Positions 17,940-27,524 of a stretch of DNA of 64,000 nt are shown piece by piece (positions within the stretch are counted from its first letter, which is position 1; every line of letters starts with the position of its first letter). The notes beneath the pieces were generated by a model, which did not search any database, was not told the origin of the DNA, and saw only the letters and a list, made by a program, of their open reading frames with translations. Source of the DNA: Mesobacillus jeotgali (GTDB lineage: Bacteria; Bacillota; Bacilli; Bacillales; Cytobacillaceae); the NCBI RefSeq assembly GCF_900166585.1, contig NZ_FVZC01000006.1, forward strand, positions 1 to 64,000, written 5' to 3'. The position numbers and the translations under genes were made by a program.

Positions 17940-18914
17940 ATGAAATTATTCAATCAATCCAAAAGCTTCTGGCTCTCTATCCTGCTGTCTCTGGCCGCAT
18001 TCGGAATCGTACAAGCATTGATTTTGACAGGTATTTTGAACGGTTTCTATGTAAACACAATAACATTTATTGCGATTAATATTATCCTTGCTGTCAGCTT
18101 GCACCTCATCATAGGCATTACAGGGCAATTCTCAATAGGTCATGCAGGTTTTTTAGCCGTCGGAGCTTACGCATCTGCTATCATCACGATGAAGCTGCAG
18201 CTTCCATTTTCTGCAGCCATCATTATAGCAGGGCTATCTGCTGCATTTACAGGACTTCTCATTGGCATTCCAAGCTTGCGCCTGAAGGGTGATTACCTTG
18301 CAATCGCTACACTGGGATTCGGAGAAATCGTCCGTATTGTCCTTCTTAATGTTGATTATGTTGGCGGGGCTAGCGGCATGCAGGTATCGCATTTAACAAC
18401 ATGGGGCTGGGCGTTTGCATGTATGCTGATTACAATTATCGTCATTGTCAACTTTACTAATTCAACCCATGGAAGGGCCTGTATTTCCATAAGAGAAGAT
18501 GAAACGGCTGCGGATGCAATGGGAATCAATACAACTCTCTACAAGGTAGTCGCATTTGCGATCGGCGCTTTCTTTGCAGGTGTAGCTGGGGCACTTTACG
18601 CCCACAACTTTTACATTATCCAGCCATCGAATTTTGGCTTCCTGAAATCATTTGATATCCTGATATTCGTTGTTCTTGGAGGACTTGGAAGCCTTTCGGG
18701 TTCTGTCATCGCTGCTATCCTGCTTACGATTGTTTCAACGTTCCTTCAGGAATATCCTGAGACAAGGATGATTATCTACAGCCTTGTTCTTATTGTTACT
18801 ATGCTGTACAGGCCGCAGGGTTTAATGGGAACACGTGAAATTACTTCACTGTTTAAGAAGCGAAAGGCAGCAGAAGGAGGAACACACGATGGCTCAAAGC
18901 ACACCGTTGCTTAA
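17940..18914 (+). CDS. livM: Branched-chain amino-acid ABC permease LivM
   Basis: Second membrane subunit. The 324 residues contain about nine hydrophobic segments and the family motif [19 protein letters not shown], then [23 protein letters not shown] and the coupling helix ADAMGINTT. The ATG follows GGGGAGG. The last 26 bases overlap the start of livG. Confidence 0.93.
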   Translation: MKLFNQSKSFWLSILLSLAAFGIVQALILTGILNGFYVNTITFIAINIILAVSLHLIIGITGQFSIGHAGFLAVGAYASAIITMKLQLPFSAAIIIAGLSAAFTGLLIGIPSLRLKGDYLAIATLGFGEIVRIVLLNVDYVGGASGMQVSHLTTWGWAFACMLITIIVIVNFTNSTHGRACISIREDETAADAMGINTTLYKVVAFAIGAFFAGVAGALYAHNFYIIQPSNFGFLKSFDILIFVVLGGLGSLSGSVIAAILLTIVSTFLQEYPETRMIIYSLVLIVTMLYRPQGLMGTREITSLFKKRKAAEGGTHDGSKHTVA

Positions 18915-19668
18915 AGTAGATAATGCCGGGATCAGGTTCGGAGGCCTGAGAGCGGTCGCAGATGTCAATGTTGAACTGTATCCAGGAGAACTTGTAGGCC
19001 TTATTGGCCCGAATGGTGCTGGTAAAACTACATTCTTCAACCTTCTCACAGGAGTTTATGTACCAACAGAAGGGAGCATCCTGCTGAACGGAGAAAAGCT
19101 TAATAAGCTTGCGCCGTATAGAATAACAAGAAAAGGCATCAGCCGTACGTTTCAGAATATCCGCCTATTTGGGGAACTATCTGTGATAGATAATGTAAAA
19201 GTAGCTTACCATTCACTTGCCAAACATTCTATCCTCAGTTCGATCTTACGCTTGCCGCCGCATTTTTTAGGTGAAAGAGAGATGGATGAAAAAGCGGTGG
19301 ATTTCCTTAAAATTTTCGGGCTTGACCGTTATAAGGATGAAAAAGCGAAAAACCTGCCATATGGGCAGCAGCGCCGTCTGGAGATAGCCCGCGCTCTCGC
19401 TGCAAATCCCAAATTGCTGCTGCTGGATGAGCCGGCTGCAGGGATGAATCCTCAGGAAACAAAAGAGCTAATGAAGCTTATTGCGCTAATCCGTGAAAAG
19501 TTTGATTTGACAGTTCTCCTGATTGAACACGATATGGGACTTGTTATGGGAGTTTGCGAACGTATTTATGTATTGGATCATGGCCAATTGATCGCCCAGG
19601 GGACACCTGAGGAAATAAGGAATAATCCGAAAGTCATCGAAGCGTACCTGGGTGAGGAGGTTTCATAA
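18889..19668 (+). CDS. livG: Branched-chain amino-acid ABC ATPase LivG
   Basis: ATP-hydrolysing subunit. The 259 residues show Walker [10 protein letters not shown], the Q loop ([12 protein letters not shown]), signature [15 protein letters not shown], Walker [14 protein letters not shown] and the H loop (EHDM). The ATG at 18889 lies after GGAGG, inside the end of livM, so the two are translationally linked. An in-frame start at 18835 would duplicate livM sequence and is rejected. Confidence 0.94.
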   Translation: MAQSTPLLKVDNAGIRFGGLRAVADVNVELYPGELVGLIGPNGAGKTTFFNLLTGVYVPTEGSILLNGEKLNKLAPYRITRKGISRTFQNIRLFGELSVIDNVKVAYHSLAKHSILSSILRLPPHFLGEREMDEKAVDFLKIFGLDRYKDEKAKNLPYGQQRRLEIARALAANPKLLLLDEPAAGMNPQETKELMKLIALIREKFDLTVLLIEHDMGLVMGVCERIYVLDHGQLIAQGTPEEIRNNPKVIEAYLGEEVS

Positions 19669-20375
19669 TGCTGAAGGTAGAGGGAATCAATGTTTATTAT
19701 GGAAATATACAAGCGTTGAAAGGTGTCTCCCTGGAAATTAACCAGGGGGAAATCGTCACTTTGATTGGCGCAAATGGAGCAGGTAAAAGCACGCTGCTAA
19801 AAACAATTTCAGGGCTTTTAAAGCCCAAGCAAGGGCAAATCATTTATGAGGGCCAATCGATTGCCGGCAAGGCAGCACAATCTATCGTGAAAATGGGAAT
19901 ATCTCATGTACCGGAAGGCCGTCGTGTCTTTGCTAATATGACCGTAGAAGAAAATCTCGATTTAGGGGCATACCTGAGAAAAGATAAGGCTGGCATCAAA
20001 GAGGATTTAGGGAAAGTGTTTGATCTTTTCCCACGGCTCCTGGAACGCCGCAAACAGTTAGCTGGCACCCTGTCAGGCGGGGAGCAGCAAATGCTGGCAA
20101 TGGGGCGAGCGCTGATGGCGCGCCCGAGGCTTCTTATACTGGATGAGCCTTCAATGGGCCTTGCACCCTTGCTTGTTAAAACGATTTTCAGGATCATCGA
20201 AGAAATCAATGCAAGCGGAACAACAATCCTGCTCGTGGAGCAAAACGCTCATATGGCCCTGTCTATCGCAAGCAGAGCCTATGTCATAGAAACCGGCCGT
20301 GTTGTTCTGTCTGGCACGGCAGAAGAATTAAACTCAAGCGAACAAGTTAAAATGGCCTATCTGGGAGGCCATTAA
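19668..20375 (+). CDS. livF: Branched-chain amino-acid ABC ATPase LivF
   Basis: Second ATPase subunit, 235 residues. Walker A GANGAGKST, signature LSGGEQQMLAMGRAL, Walker B LLILDEPSMGLAP and the H loop (VEQNAH) are intact, and ISHVPEGRRVF is a LivF hallmark. Its ATG overlaps the livG stop by one base (TAATG). Last gene of the operon. Confidence 0.94.
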   Translation: MLKVEGINVYYGNIQALKGVSLEINQGEIVTLIGANGAGKSTLLKTISGLLKPKQGQIIYEGQSIAGKAAQSIVKMGISHVPEGRRVFANMTVEENLDLGAYLRKDKAGIKEDLGKVFDLFPRLLERRKQLAGTLSGGEQQMLAMGRALMARPRLLILDEPSMGLAPLLVKTIFRIIEEINASGTTILLVEQNAHMALSIASRAYVIETGRVVLSGTAEELNSSEQVKMAYLGGH

Positions 20376-20381
20376 TCAAGT

Positions 20382-20414
20382 AAACCGTTCCTGTACTGGA
20401 GCGGTTTTTTTTTC
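20382..20414 (+). terminator. Terminator of the liv operon
   Basis: AAACCGTTC pairs with GGAGCGGTTT, followed by a long T-run. Confidence 0.85.
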
Positions 20415-20465
20415 GTCACAGGATCATGAGCTTTTAAGCCAAGCAGGTATGTGAGGGTGGTAAAA

Positions 20466-20503
20466 ACAAAAAATAAACCGGCCGCTTAAAAAAGGGCCGG
20501 TTT
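20466..20503 (-). terminator. Terminator of the symporter operon
   Basis: AAACCGGCC and GGCCGGTTT form a 9-bp stem; on the minus strand it is followed by ATTTTTTG. Confidence 0.8.
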
Positions 20504-20515
20504 GTGCTGATCATT

Positions 20516-22042
20516 TTACAATCCTGTATTTGCTTTTACCAGGATTTCATCATATTTCTTGGCATCTGATTTTTTAGTTGATAAGAGAGTTCCGAGATAA
20601 GCACCGATGAAACCTAAAGGAATAGAAATGATTCCAGGGTTTGTCAGGCTGATCAGCGGCTCACCTACAAGGATGGCTGCGCCTGCTTCTGGAGACCAGA
20701 CATTCGGGCTGATTGCCACGAGGAAGAGTGAGCTGATCAGTCCAACGAGCATTCCTGTGACTGCACCAGCGGTATTAAAGCGTTTCCAAAAAATCGTAAA
20801 GATCAACACAGGAAGATTCGCGCTAGCTGCTACTGCGAAAGCCAATGCTACAAGAAAAGCAACATTGAGCTTTTGGGCGAATAATGCAAGGATGATAGAT
20901 AGGACCGCAACACCCACGGATGCAAGTTTTGCAGCAACCATCTGCTCTCTTTCAGTAGCTTGCCCTCGGCGCATGATATGTCCATAGAAGTCATGTGCAA
21001 AAGCGGAGGCAGCTGAAAGAACAAGGCCGGCAACTACTGCCAGAATCGTTGCAAATGCGACAGCGGAAACAAAGGCAAAAAGGAAATCGCCTCCGAGCGC
21101 TTGTGCAAGCAGGGGAGCAGCCATATTACCTGCTGCATTAGCGGCCACAATATTATCGTATCCAACGAAAGCTGCTGCACCAAAGCCCAGGAAAATGGTC
21201 ATAACATAAAATACACCGATGATCCAGGTCGCATACACAACCGATTTTCGTGCGGTAACGGCGTCTTTTACGGTAAAGAAACGAATCAGGATATGCGGCA
21301 GACCTGCTGTACCCAGAATGAGTGCCAGATTAAGAGAAATAGTATCCAAAGGATTTTTAAACTTGTTCCCTGGGTTAAGGAATCCTTCTCCAAGCGGTGT
21401 AGCCGTTTTCATTTCATTGAACATTTTAAGCACACTGAAGTCGAATTTCGCAAAGACGATAATCGAGATAATTAATGTACCGAACATCAGCAAGACGGCC
21501 TTTACGATCTGTACCCAGCTGGTGGCGGTCATTCCGCCAAACACAACATAGACAGTCATTAGCGCGCCTACAATCAACACTGAATACAGATAATCGATCC
21601 CTAATAATAATTTGATAAGTGCGCCTGCCCCAACTAGCTGTGCAATCATATAAAAAATAGAGATAGTAATGGTATTCAAAGCTGCAACACCACGTACTTT
21701 TTTATCATCAAAACGGGCTGCAATCATATCGGCCATTGTATATTTTCCCAAGTTTCTGAGCGGCTCAGCGATCAGATAAAGAACCACAAGGTAAGCAACA
21801 AGAAAGCCGATGCTGTAAAAGAAGCCATCAAAGCCTGAAAGCGCAATCATTCCGGCGATGCCAAGGAAAGAAGCTGCAGACATGTAATCCCCTGCGATGG
21901 CGAGACCATTTTGAAAACCAGTCAAACTGCTGTCGGCTGTATAAAAATCACTTGTGGTCTTTGTCCGTTTTGATGCGAAATAAGTAATGACAAGCGTCAG
22001 TCCAACAATTACAAGGAACAGGGTAAAAGCTAAAGTATTCAA
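20516..22042 (-). CDS. Sodium:solute symporter, cation/acetate ActP-YwcA type
   Basis: Secondary transporter that takes up a small monocarboxylate, probably acetate, with sodium or protons. The 508 residues have about 13 hydrophobic helices of the SSS family. DFYTADSSLTGFQNGLAIAGDYMSAASFLGIAGMIALSG is typical of ActP, and AGLVLSAASAFAHDFYG lies in the conserved core. The pairing with an upstream DUF485 gene is the yjcH-actP arrangement. The ATG overlaps the stop of that gene (ATGA). Confidence 0.9.
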   Translation of the reverse strand: MNTLAFTLFLVIVGLTLVITYFASKRTKTTSDFYTADSSLTGFQNGLAIAGDYMSAASFLGIAGMIALSGFDGFFYSIGFLVAYLVVLYLIAEPLRNLGKYTMADMIAARFDDKKVRGVAALNTITISIFYMIAQLVGAGALIKLLLGIDYLYSVLIVGALMTVYVVFGGMTATSWVQIVKAVLLMFGTLIISIIVFAKFDFSVLKMFNEMKTATPLGEGFLNPGNKFKNPLDTISLNLALILGTAGLPHILIRFFTVKDAVTARKSVVYATWIIGVFYVMTIFLGFGAAAFVGYDNIVAANAAGNMAAPLLAQALGGDFLFAFVSAVAFATILAVVAGLVLSAASAFAHDFYGHIMRRGQATEREQMVAAKLASVGVAVLSIILALFAQKLNVAFLVALAFAVAASANLPVLIFTIFWKRFNTAGAVTGMLVGLISSLFLVAISPNVWSPEAGAAILVGEPLISLTNPGIISIPLGFIGAYLGTLLSTKKSDAKKYDEILVKANTGL

Positions 22043-22395
22043 GAAACATTCCTCCTGGCGTGCTTGCTTTTTATTTCTTCCACAATTTCATCAAATTTAG
22101 CGGCTCGTTTTGTATAAATGATGCACAAGGACCATGTCATGATAAATTGCGCAAATGCAAATACCCAGGCCCAGCTGATCGAGCCGAAAGCAGGAGTATT
22201 TAAAACAGTAGAGTAAGCGGTCAGAATAGGCAGCGTAAAGTAAAATGCTAAAAAAAATAAAGAAAATGGCAGTAAAAAGCTTCTTTTTTCTTTAAGCAGC
22301 TGCTGGAACTTTGCGGACTGGACAATTGCTGAATAATCAATGGAGTTTTCAATCTGCTTCTTTTGCTTTTTAATGGTTGATGGGTTCGTAGCCAT
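22039..22395 (-). CDS. DUF485 (YjcH-like) membrane protein
   Basis: Small inner-membrane protein of 118 residues with two hydrophobic helices (about 41-62 and 76-98), found next to ActP-type acetate symporters. Its molecular role is unknown; an accessory or assembly function for the symporter is inferred from co-occurrence. I chose the ATG at 22395, eight bases after AAGGAGGG, rather than the in-frame start at 22446. Confidence 0.85.
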   Translation of the reverse strand: MATNPSTIKKQKKQIENSIDYSAIVQSAKFQQLLKEKRSFLLPFSLFFLAFYFTLPILTAYSTVLNTPAFGSISWAWVFAFAQFIMTWSLCIIYTKRAAKFDEIVEEIKSKHARRNVS

Positions 22396-22696
22396 TAAAT
22401 ATTCCCTCCTTAAATTAATTGAATAATGAAAAATTGCTCTTCCCATGCCTCCTCTTGTCTAAAATACTATGCATATCATTATAGTTTTATCTGAAAAATT
22501 TGTAAATTCAAAATATCTCTGGTTATAGACTATTTTCTGTGTAAATGACCATGGTACATATAAAAATGGCAACTTTCTAAAGAGTAGAAGTTTGATGATG
22601 GAAGTTTTAATAGTAGGGGATTAATAAATATTCAGTTTTTTTAGTAAAAACAGCTGGAGGAAGCAGAGCGTGTTGTATGTCAAATGAGGAGTATAT
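22396..22696. other. Intergenic region, no gene seen
   Basis: AT-rich stretch upstream of the symporter operon. It must hold that operon's promoter, but I see no convincing -35/-10 pair, cre site or riboswitch. Confidence 0.3.
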
Positions 22697-22728
22697 AAAA
22701 AAGCGTGCTCGCCTGGGCACGCTTTTTT
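22697..22728. terminator. Bidirectional terminator
   Basis: AAAAAAGCGTGC pairs with GCACGCTTTTTT. A-run and T-run on both sides allow use on either strand; it most likely ends the minus-strand small gene that follows. Confidence 0.75.
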
Positions 22729-22749
22729 CGTACAATAATATGCAGGAAC

Positions 22750-22941
22750 CTAGATTTTCGCCAATTCTTCCTCAAAATAGAAGGTGCTGGGATGCTCTTT
22801 AACAGTGTACGAGTATCTTTTCATATTTTTTACATATTGGGTTTTCAGGATTGTCACTGTTTCGCCTGTTTCTTTGATATTGACAGATTGCCCTGTTTTA
22901 TAAAGGTTGGTTGCGCTTTTCAATTGGCCACGCCCTTTCAT
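22750..22941 (-). CDS. Small conserved protein of unknown function
   Basis: 63 residues, rich in Lys and Thr with beta-prone stretches (SVNIKETGETVTILKTQYV, YSYTVKEHPSTFYFEEEL), no signal or membrane helix. The composition is coding-like and resembles small proteins common in Bacillaceae, but I cannot name it. The ribosome site is weak (AAAGAG). A TATAAT lies about ten bases before the ATG, so either the leader is very short or a different promoter is used. Confidence 0.55.
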   Translation of the reverse strand: MKGRGQLKSATNLYKTGQSVNIKETGETVTILKTQYVKNMKRYSYTVKEHPSTFYFEEELAKI

Positions 22942-23031
22942 GTTCTCTTTATTATACCATAGTTTCGTTCATTCTTTTGATATTCAAACCCAGTATTTAC
23001 AAAGACCTGTTTTTGGAAAATTCCTTAAAGC

Positions 23032-23060
23032 TTGCACTATGCTTTCAATTCTGTTATTCT
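23032..23060 (+). promoter_or_regulatory. Promoter of the cold-shock gene
   Basis: TTGCAC (23032-23037), 17-base spacer, TATTCT (23055-23060). It predicts a leader of about 115 bases before the csp start, which suits cold-shock mRNAs that rely on a long structured 5' region. GGATATCAC occurs twice in the leader. Confidence 0.65.
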
Positions 23061-23181
23061 TAGGAAGAATTATTTTTGTTCGGTATGCAAGGAAAGAACA
23101 TGCACTGCTTGATTCGCCTGGATATCACTGAGACAAGAATAGTAACAAATTGTGTGGATATCACACTAGGAGGCAACAAAA

Positions 23182-23382
23182 ATGGAAAACGGTAAAGTAA
23201 AATGGTTCAACGCAGAAAAAGGTTTCGGATTCATCGAGCGTGAAGGTGGAGAAGACGTATTCGTACACTTCTCAGCTATCCAAGGCGAAGGCTTCAAGAC
23301 TCTTGAAGAAGGCCAAGAAGTTTCTTTCGACGTAGAACAAGGTGCTCGTGGACCACAAGCAGCTAACGTTACAAAACTATAA
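23182..23382 (+). CDS. Cold-shock protein (CspB/CspD family)
   Basis: Single-stranded nucleic-acid chaperone of 66 residues. The two RNA-binding motifs are intact: KGFGFIE (RNP1) and VFVHF (RNP2). The protein opens [19 protein letters not shown], and AGGAGG precedes the ATG. It is monocistronic with its own promoter, long leader and terminator. Which Bacillus paralogue it matches cannot be told by eye. Confidence 0.95.
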   Translation: MENGKVKWFNAEKGFGFIEREGGEDVFVHFSAIQGEGFKTLEEGQEVSFDVEQGARGPQAANVTKL

Positions 23383-23401
23383 TAACGGATTAGCCCATAC
23401 A

Positions 23402-23436
23402 AACAAGTCCTGATCTAATCAGGGCTTGTTTTTTTG
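23402..23436 (+). terminator. Terminator of the cold-shock gene
   Basis: ACAAGTCCTGAT pairs with ATCAGGGCTTGT, followed by TTTTTTTG. Confidence 0.85.
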
Positions 23437-23771
23437 TCTTAACTGCCATTTCTAATTCTGTGGTCTGCCAAAAACAGACCGTGAATGCGAAAACAAATCA
23501 TTGCTGAATACAGACTTTGGATTAATATAGGCCCGACTAATCATGAAGGCACAAAAAAACCCCACTCAAAAATGAGCGGGGTTTTTACTGTGGTAAAGCA
23601 ATGGTTGTTTTTATTATACCATAAGTTTTTGTGAGTCTGTTAAAAAACTTTATTTTAAATTAATAGGTGAATAATCAAAATATCAGAATTTTCCGTTGAA
23701 GAATTACCCTGTGAAGTGGATAATGGATATGTAGGTAATTATTCTTAATCTCAAGGGTCCCGGGGGATACA
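23437..23771. other. Intergenic region with an orphan terminator-like hairpin
   Basis: No gene is seen. At 23554-23586 AAAACCCCACTCA pairs with TGAGCGGGGTTTTT, a strong terminator with no reading frame before it, about 120 bases after the csp terminator. It could end read-through from csp or a small RNA starting near 23440. Confidence 0.5.
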
Positions 23772-25007
23772 ATGATAGATTTCATTAAGGATTTGATTCT
23801 GCATTTTTCCATAATACTCTCACTAGGTTTTATGTATAACTTTTTATGGATGCAGAAGCGTTCTGTATATAAGAAACAAATCTTTAAACTGGCCATACTG
23901 GCAGCGCTGTTAGTGACAATGGCGCTTCCTGTAAGGTTCCATGGAGGCATGGAATTCGATTTGAAGCTTATTCCCGTCTTCATTGCCTTCTTTTATTTAA
24001 GCCGGACGGATGGCTTTTTAATTGTAGCGGTCCTTATACTTTTACAAGGCCTAGTGGGCATAGACAAACTTCCCGTTACTGCAATCAATTACGGGGTTAT
24101 CTTGCTTCTCTTTTTAGCGATTGAAAATCCATACAAGATCACGACAGTCAACAGGAAAATTGCGCTGGGTCTCTTCGTCAATGCGTTGATTACTTCTACA
24201 AGACTTGCTGCGCTGATCAACTCTGGCAATGCGGGGGATTACAAGTATTTGCTCGTATTTTCGCTCATGTCTTTCATTGCCTTGTCTGTGATCATTTATA
24301 TCATTGAAATGACCAATTTGCAGATCAAGCTGATGCATGAGCTCCACAAGGCAGAGAAATTCTCGGCTATCAGCCAGCTGGCTGCCTCGGTTGCTCATGA
24401 AATCCGCAATCCTATGACCACAATCAGAGGCTTCATGCAAGTTCTGCAGGGTGAAAAGAACCTGAGTGATAATCAGAATCTCTTTATAACAATCTCGCTT
24501 CAGGAGCTGGACCGAACCCAGACAATTATCAATAATTTCCTGGCACTGGCCAAACCGAATACAGGCACGAAGGATAAAATCGACTTAAGTGCTATTTTAA
24601 AAGAAACCATTGCCTTCATGAGATCTTATTCGCATCTTGCAAATACAGAATTGGTTGAGGCGATTGATAAGAATCTTTCCATTAAGGGCGATGCCCATGA
24701 AATAAGGCAGGTGTTCATCAATATCCTTAAAAATGGGATAGAAGCCATGCCCTCAGGTGGTAGCATCTTTATCATCGCCAAGGTTGAGGGAGACTATGTC
24801 AGGATCCAGTTCCGGGATGAGGGTATCGGCATGACAAAAGAGCAGCTCGCCCGGCTTGGACATCCTTACTACTCAACAAAGGAGAAAGGCACGGGCTTGG
24901 GGATGATGATTTCCTATGATATCGTTCAAAGGATGGGTGGAAGGATCAATGTCGAGAGTGAAGAAGGAAAAGGCACAACCTTCACAATCCTGCTGCCTTG
25001 TGAATAA
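23772..25007 (+). CDS. Membrane sensor histidine kinase, KinB-like
   Basis: 411 residues. Six hydrophobic helices in the first 180 residues form a 5TM/LYT-like sensor region. HisKA follows with the phospho-acceptor VAHEIRNPMTTIRGF (His209), then HATPase_c with the N box (NILKNGIEAMPSGG), G1 (DEGIGM) and G2 (GTGLGMMISYDIV). It lacks an adjacent response regulator, as sporulation phosphorelay kinases do, and the layout resembles B. subtilis KinB. Feeding Spo0F is therefore plausible but inferred. The ATG lies in CCCGGGGGATACAATG with GGGGG upstream. Confidence 0.88.
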   Translation: MIDFIKDLILHFSIILSLGFMYNFLWMQKRSVYKKQIFKLAILAALLVTMALPVRFHGGMEFDLKLIPVFIAFFYLSRTDGFLIVAVLILLQGLVGIDKLPVTAINYGVILLLFLAIENPYKITTVNRKIALGLFVNALITSTRLAALINSGNAGDYKYLLVFSLMSFIALSVIIYIIEMTNLQIKLMHELHKAEKFSAISQLAASVAHEIRNPMTTIRGFMQVLQGEKNLSDNQNLFITISLQELDRTQTIINNFLALAKPNTGTKDKIDLSAILKETIAFMRSYSHLANTELVEAIDKNLSIKGDAHEIRQVFINILKNGIEAMPSGGSIFIIAKVEGDYVRIQFRDEGIGMTKEQLARLGHPYYSTKEKGTGLGMMISYDIVQRMGGRINVESEEGKGTTFTILLPCE

Positions 25008-25022
25008 TATCGACCTCTGGCA

Positions 25023-25050
25023 GAGAAGGCGGGAAACTGTCTTCTTTTTC
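25023..25050 (+). terminator. Terminator of the kinase gene
   Basis: AGAAGGC pairs with GTCTTCT over an 8-base loop, followed by TTTTCC. Confidence 0.6.
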
Positions 25051-25153
25051 CTATATATTCAGGTAAAATTTTGTGCCCCGAAATACAATATTGAGCTATA
25101 ATAATTTTTAAAAGATTTCTATAATTGTTTTACAGGAAGGGGTAAAAAACAGC

Positions 25154-26374
25154 ATGACAGATTTTAATACTTATTTTCTCATGAATGCAGATGAGGTCAT
25201 TCCGTATGTAAAAGCGAAGACCGATTTTTTTGATAATGATACCGAATTAAGCTGTGCTGAAATTGGGGACGGGAACCTGAATTACGTGTTCCTTGTGCGC
25301 GATGAACAGACAGGGAAATCGCTGATTGTGAAACAGGCTGGAGATACGGCCAGAATTTCTGATGAGTTCAAGCTTTCTACGAACCGAATCAGGATTGAAT
25401 CGAATGTGCTGAAACTTGAGGGCGAACTGGCACCGGGATTGGTTCCTGAAGTATATCTATATGATGATGTGATGAATTGCTGTGTGATGGAGGATCTGTC
25501 TGATCATACAATCCTGCGTACCGCGCTAAATGAAGGCAAGATTTTTCCTAAACTTGCGGATGACTTGACGACTTTCATGGTGAATACATTATTGCTGACT
25601 TCTGATGTTGTCATAGAGCATAAAGCGAAGAAAGCACTGGTTCAGGATTATATCAATCCGGAATTGTGCGAAATTTCTGAGGACCTCGTCTACTCAGAAC
25701 CTTTTACAGACCATAACAAGCGAAATGACTTATTCCCGGCCAACAGGGAGTGGATCGAGGAAAATATTTATGGTGATGATAAATTGCGCTTTGAAGCAGC
25801 CAAGCTGAAATTTGCCTTCATGACAAATGCCCAGGCGCTGGTGCATGGCGATTTGCATTCTGGTTCTGTTTTTGTAAAAGAAGATTCTACGAAAGTGATC
25901 GATCCGGAGTTCGCATTCTACGGACCGATGGGCTATGATGTTGGGAACGTGATTGCAAACTTGATGTTCGCATGGTCCAGGGCATATGTGACGGGCGGGG
26001 AAGAAAAGTACATTGCCTGGCTGGAAAACACAATCAGGGATTCGGTAGATCTTTTCTCTAAAAAATTCCTGGCAAGCTGGAAGGAAAATGTTACGGAGAT
26101 CATGGCAAAAGAACAGGGCTTCGACCGCTGGTATCTTGATACAGTCCTTCAGGATACAGCCGCGGTGACGGGTATGGAGTTGACCCGTCGAATTGCCGGC
26201 CTGGCGAAGGTCAAGGATTTGACGACCATTGCTGATCAAGATCAGCGCGTAACAGCTGAGCGCATCTGTCTGACAGCGGCAAAGCAATTCATTTTGGATT
26301 CCTCTGCCTTTAAAACGGGACAGCAGTTTCTAAATGTATTAAAGGATTCAGCTTCAAGCCATAATATGCGATAA
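25154..26374 (+). CDS. mtnK: S-methyl-5-thioribose kinase (MtnK family)
   Basis: Phosphorylates 5-methylthioribose (or the related 5-deoxyribose) on C1. The 406 residues match MtnK along their length: the substrate/ATP region [17 protein letters not shown], catalytic loop [12 protein letters not shown] and the metal site [17 protein letters not shown]. The ATG follows GGAAGGGG. In B. subtilis mtnK is preceded by a SAM riboswitch; none is present here. Instead of mtnA, the next gene (45 bases on) is a class II aldolase, which points to a shunt that ends in an aldol cleavage rather than full methionine salvage. Confidence 0.9.
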   Translation: MTDFNTYFLMNADEVIPYVKAKTDFFDNDTELSCAEIGDGNLNYVFLVRDEQTGKSLIVKQAGDTARISDEFKLSTNRIRIESNVLKLEGELAPGLVPEVYLYDDVMNCCVMEDLSDHTILRTALNEGKIFPKLADDLTTFMVNTLLLTSDVVIEHKAKKALVQDYINPELCEISEDLVYSEPFTDHNKRNDLFPANREWIEENIYGDDKLRFEAAKLKFAFMTNAQALVHGDLHSGSVFVKEDSTKVIDPEFAFYGPMGYDVGNVIANLMFAWSRAYVTGGEEKYIAWLENTIRDSVDLFSKKFLASWKENVTEIMAKEQGFDRWYLDTVLQDTAAVTGMELTRRIAGLAKVKDLTTIADQDQRVTAERICLTAAKQFILDSSAFKTGQQFLNVLKDSASSHNMR

Positions 26375-26419
26375 TAAGACGTTCCAACTTTGATTTTTTG
26401 AGAAAGAGAGGCGCAGAAA

Positions 26420-27061
26420 ATGTTGCTTCTGGAAGAACGGATGAAAGTCGTAGAATACGGCAAGAAAATCATCACAAGCGGTCTGACGAAGGGGACAGGC
26501 GGCAATATCAGCATTTTTAATCGTGAAAAGAAACTCGTCGCCATCAGTCCGAGCGGAGTCGATTATTTTGAGACAAGGCCTGAAGATGTCGTCATCATAA
26601 ACCTGGATGGCAAGGTTGTAGATGGCAGCAAAAAGCCGTCCAGCGAGCTCGATATGCATTTGATCTTTTATCAGCGCCGCGACGACCTGAACGCGCTTGT
26701 CCATACACACTCTCCATTTGCCAAAACGATTTCGACGCTAGGCTGGGATATTCCGCCGATCAGTTATCTGGTGGCATTTGCTGGTCCGAATGTCAGGTGT
26801 GCACCTTACGCGACATTTGGGACAAAAGAGCTTGCTGAAAAGGCATTCGAAGGTATGGCGGACAGAAGAGCTGTACTGCTGGCTAATCATGGCATGATAG
26901 CCGGAGCCCATAATATTGAGACAGCCTTCACAGTAGCAGAGGAAATCGAGTTCAGTGCCCAAATCTATTACCAGGCGAAAGCCATTGGGGAGCCAACGAC
27001 CCTTTCAGATGAAGAAATGGCACTCCTGGCAAAAAAATTCGAAACATACGGCCAAAGATGA
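26420..27061 (+). CDS. Class II aldolase, FucA/DrdA-like
   Basis: Zinc-dependent aldolase of 213 residues. Family features: GTGGNISIF, SPSGVDY, the catalytic Glu in KPSSELDMHLIFY, the metal ligands VHTHSPFA (His-x-His) and ANHGMIAG. Length and motifs fit L-fuculose-1-phosphate aldolase and the 5-deoxyribulose- or 5-methylthioribulose-1-phosphate aldolases (DrdA, Ald2). Placed directly after mtnK, it probably cleaves a methylthioribulose or deoxyribulose phosphate to DHAP plus an aldehyde; MtnB dehydratase, a homologue, is an alternative. Confidence 0.85.
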   Translation: MLLLEERMKVVEYGKKIITSGLTKGTGGNISIFNREKKLVAISPSGVDYFETRPEDVVIINLDGKVVDGSKKPSSELDMHLIFYQRRDDLNALVHTHSPFAKTISTLGWDIPPISYLVAFAGPNVRCAPYATFGTKELAEKAFEGMADRRAVLLANHGMIAGAHNIETAFTVAEEIEFSAQIYYQAKAIGEPTTLSDEEMALLAKKFETYGQR

Positions 27062-27083
27062 CCCTCTTTTTAGAGGGTTTTTT
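27061..27083 (+). terminator. Terminator of the mtnK-aldolase operon
   Basis: ACCCTCT pairs with AGAGGGT around a TTTT loop, followed by TTTTTTTAA. The stem begins at the aldolase stop codon. Confidence 0.85.
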
Positions 27084-27202
27084 TAATGCTTAAAATGCCC
27101 TCTATCAAAATAAGGGGCACAAAATCATCTGATTATGCTATGATTATTGAAAAGAAAAAACTGGGCTGATTGGATAGTTTTACTAGGGGGGACAGGCAGG
27201 CT

Positions 27203-27340
27203 ATGAGAGCAAGGACAAGGAAGAGTGAACCTTTTTCATTTGATAAACTGAGAGACTTTTTCACTACTGTGCTGCTGCATCTAAGTTTTTATGCTTTCAT
27301 TGTGTTTCTCGTTATTTTTTTCATCGATAATTTCAGTTAA
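27203..27340 (+). CDS. Possible small single-pass membrane protein
   Basis: An open frame of 45 residues: a basic N-terminus (RARTRK), a middle part SFDKLRDFF, then a hydrophobic helix (about 21-41, VLLHLSFYAFIVFLVIFF) and a short tail. AGGGGGG lies 11 bases before the ATG and GGCAGG closer. I do not recognise it. It sits alone between the aldolase terminator and the marR gene. Confidence 0.45.
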   Translation: MRARTRKSEPFSFDKLRDFFTTVLLHLSFYAFIVFLVIFFIDNFS

Positions 27341-27465
27341 TACCTAAAACGCATTTCCAAGTAGCATTTTCAAATCCCAAAGGAGACAGCATGCCAACTA
27401 ACAGTCCAAATTTGGGCTGTTTTTTAATTGAGTATGGTAATGGTTAAGATCGCTTACTTTAGTGT

Positions 27466-27493
27466 TTGTCTTGGGCTCCATTTGTTGTATAGT
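27466..27493 (+). promoter_or_regulatory. Promoter of the marR gene
   Basis: TTGTCT (27466-27471), 16-base spacer, TATAGT (27488-27493), about 32 bases before the start codon. None of the TGTCAA-N5-TTGACA palindromes found downstream is present here, so marR does not seem to repress itself through that site. Confidence 0.6.
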
Positions 27494-27524
27494 ATGGAGT
27501 AGAAAAGGGATTGAGGTGAGTCCA

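Noticed and set aside
25008..25153. SAM (S-box) riboswitch before mtnK
   Set aside because: None of the S-box conserved blocks is present in the short leader.
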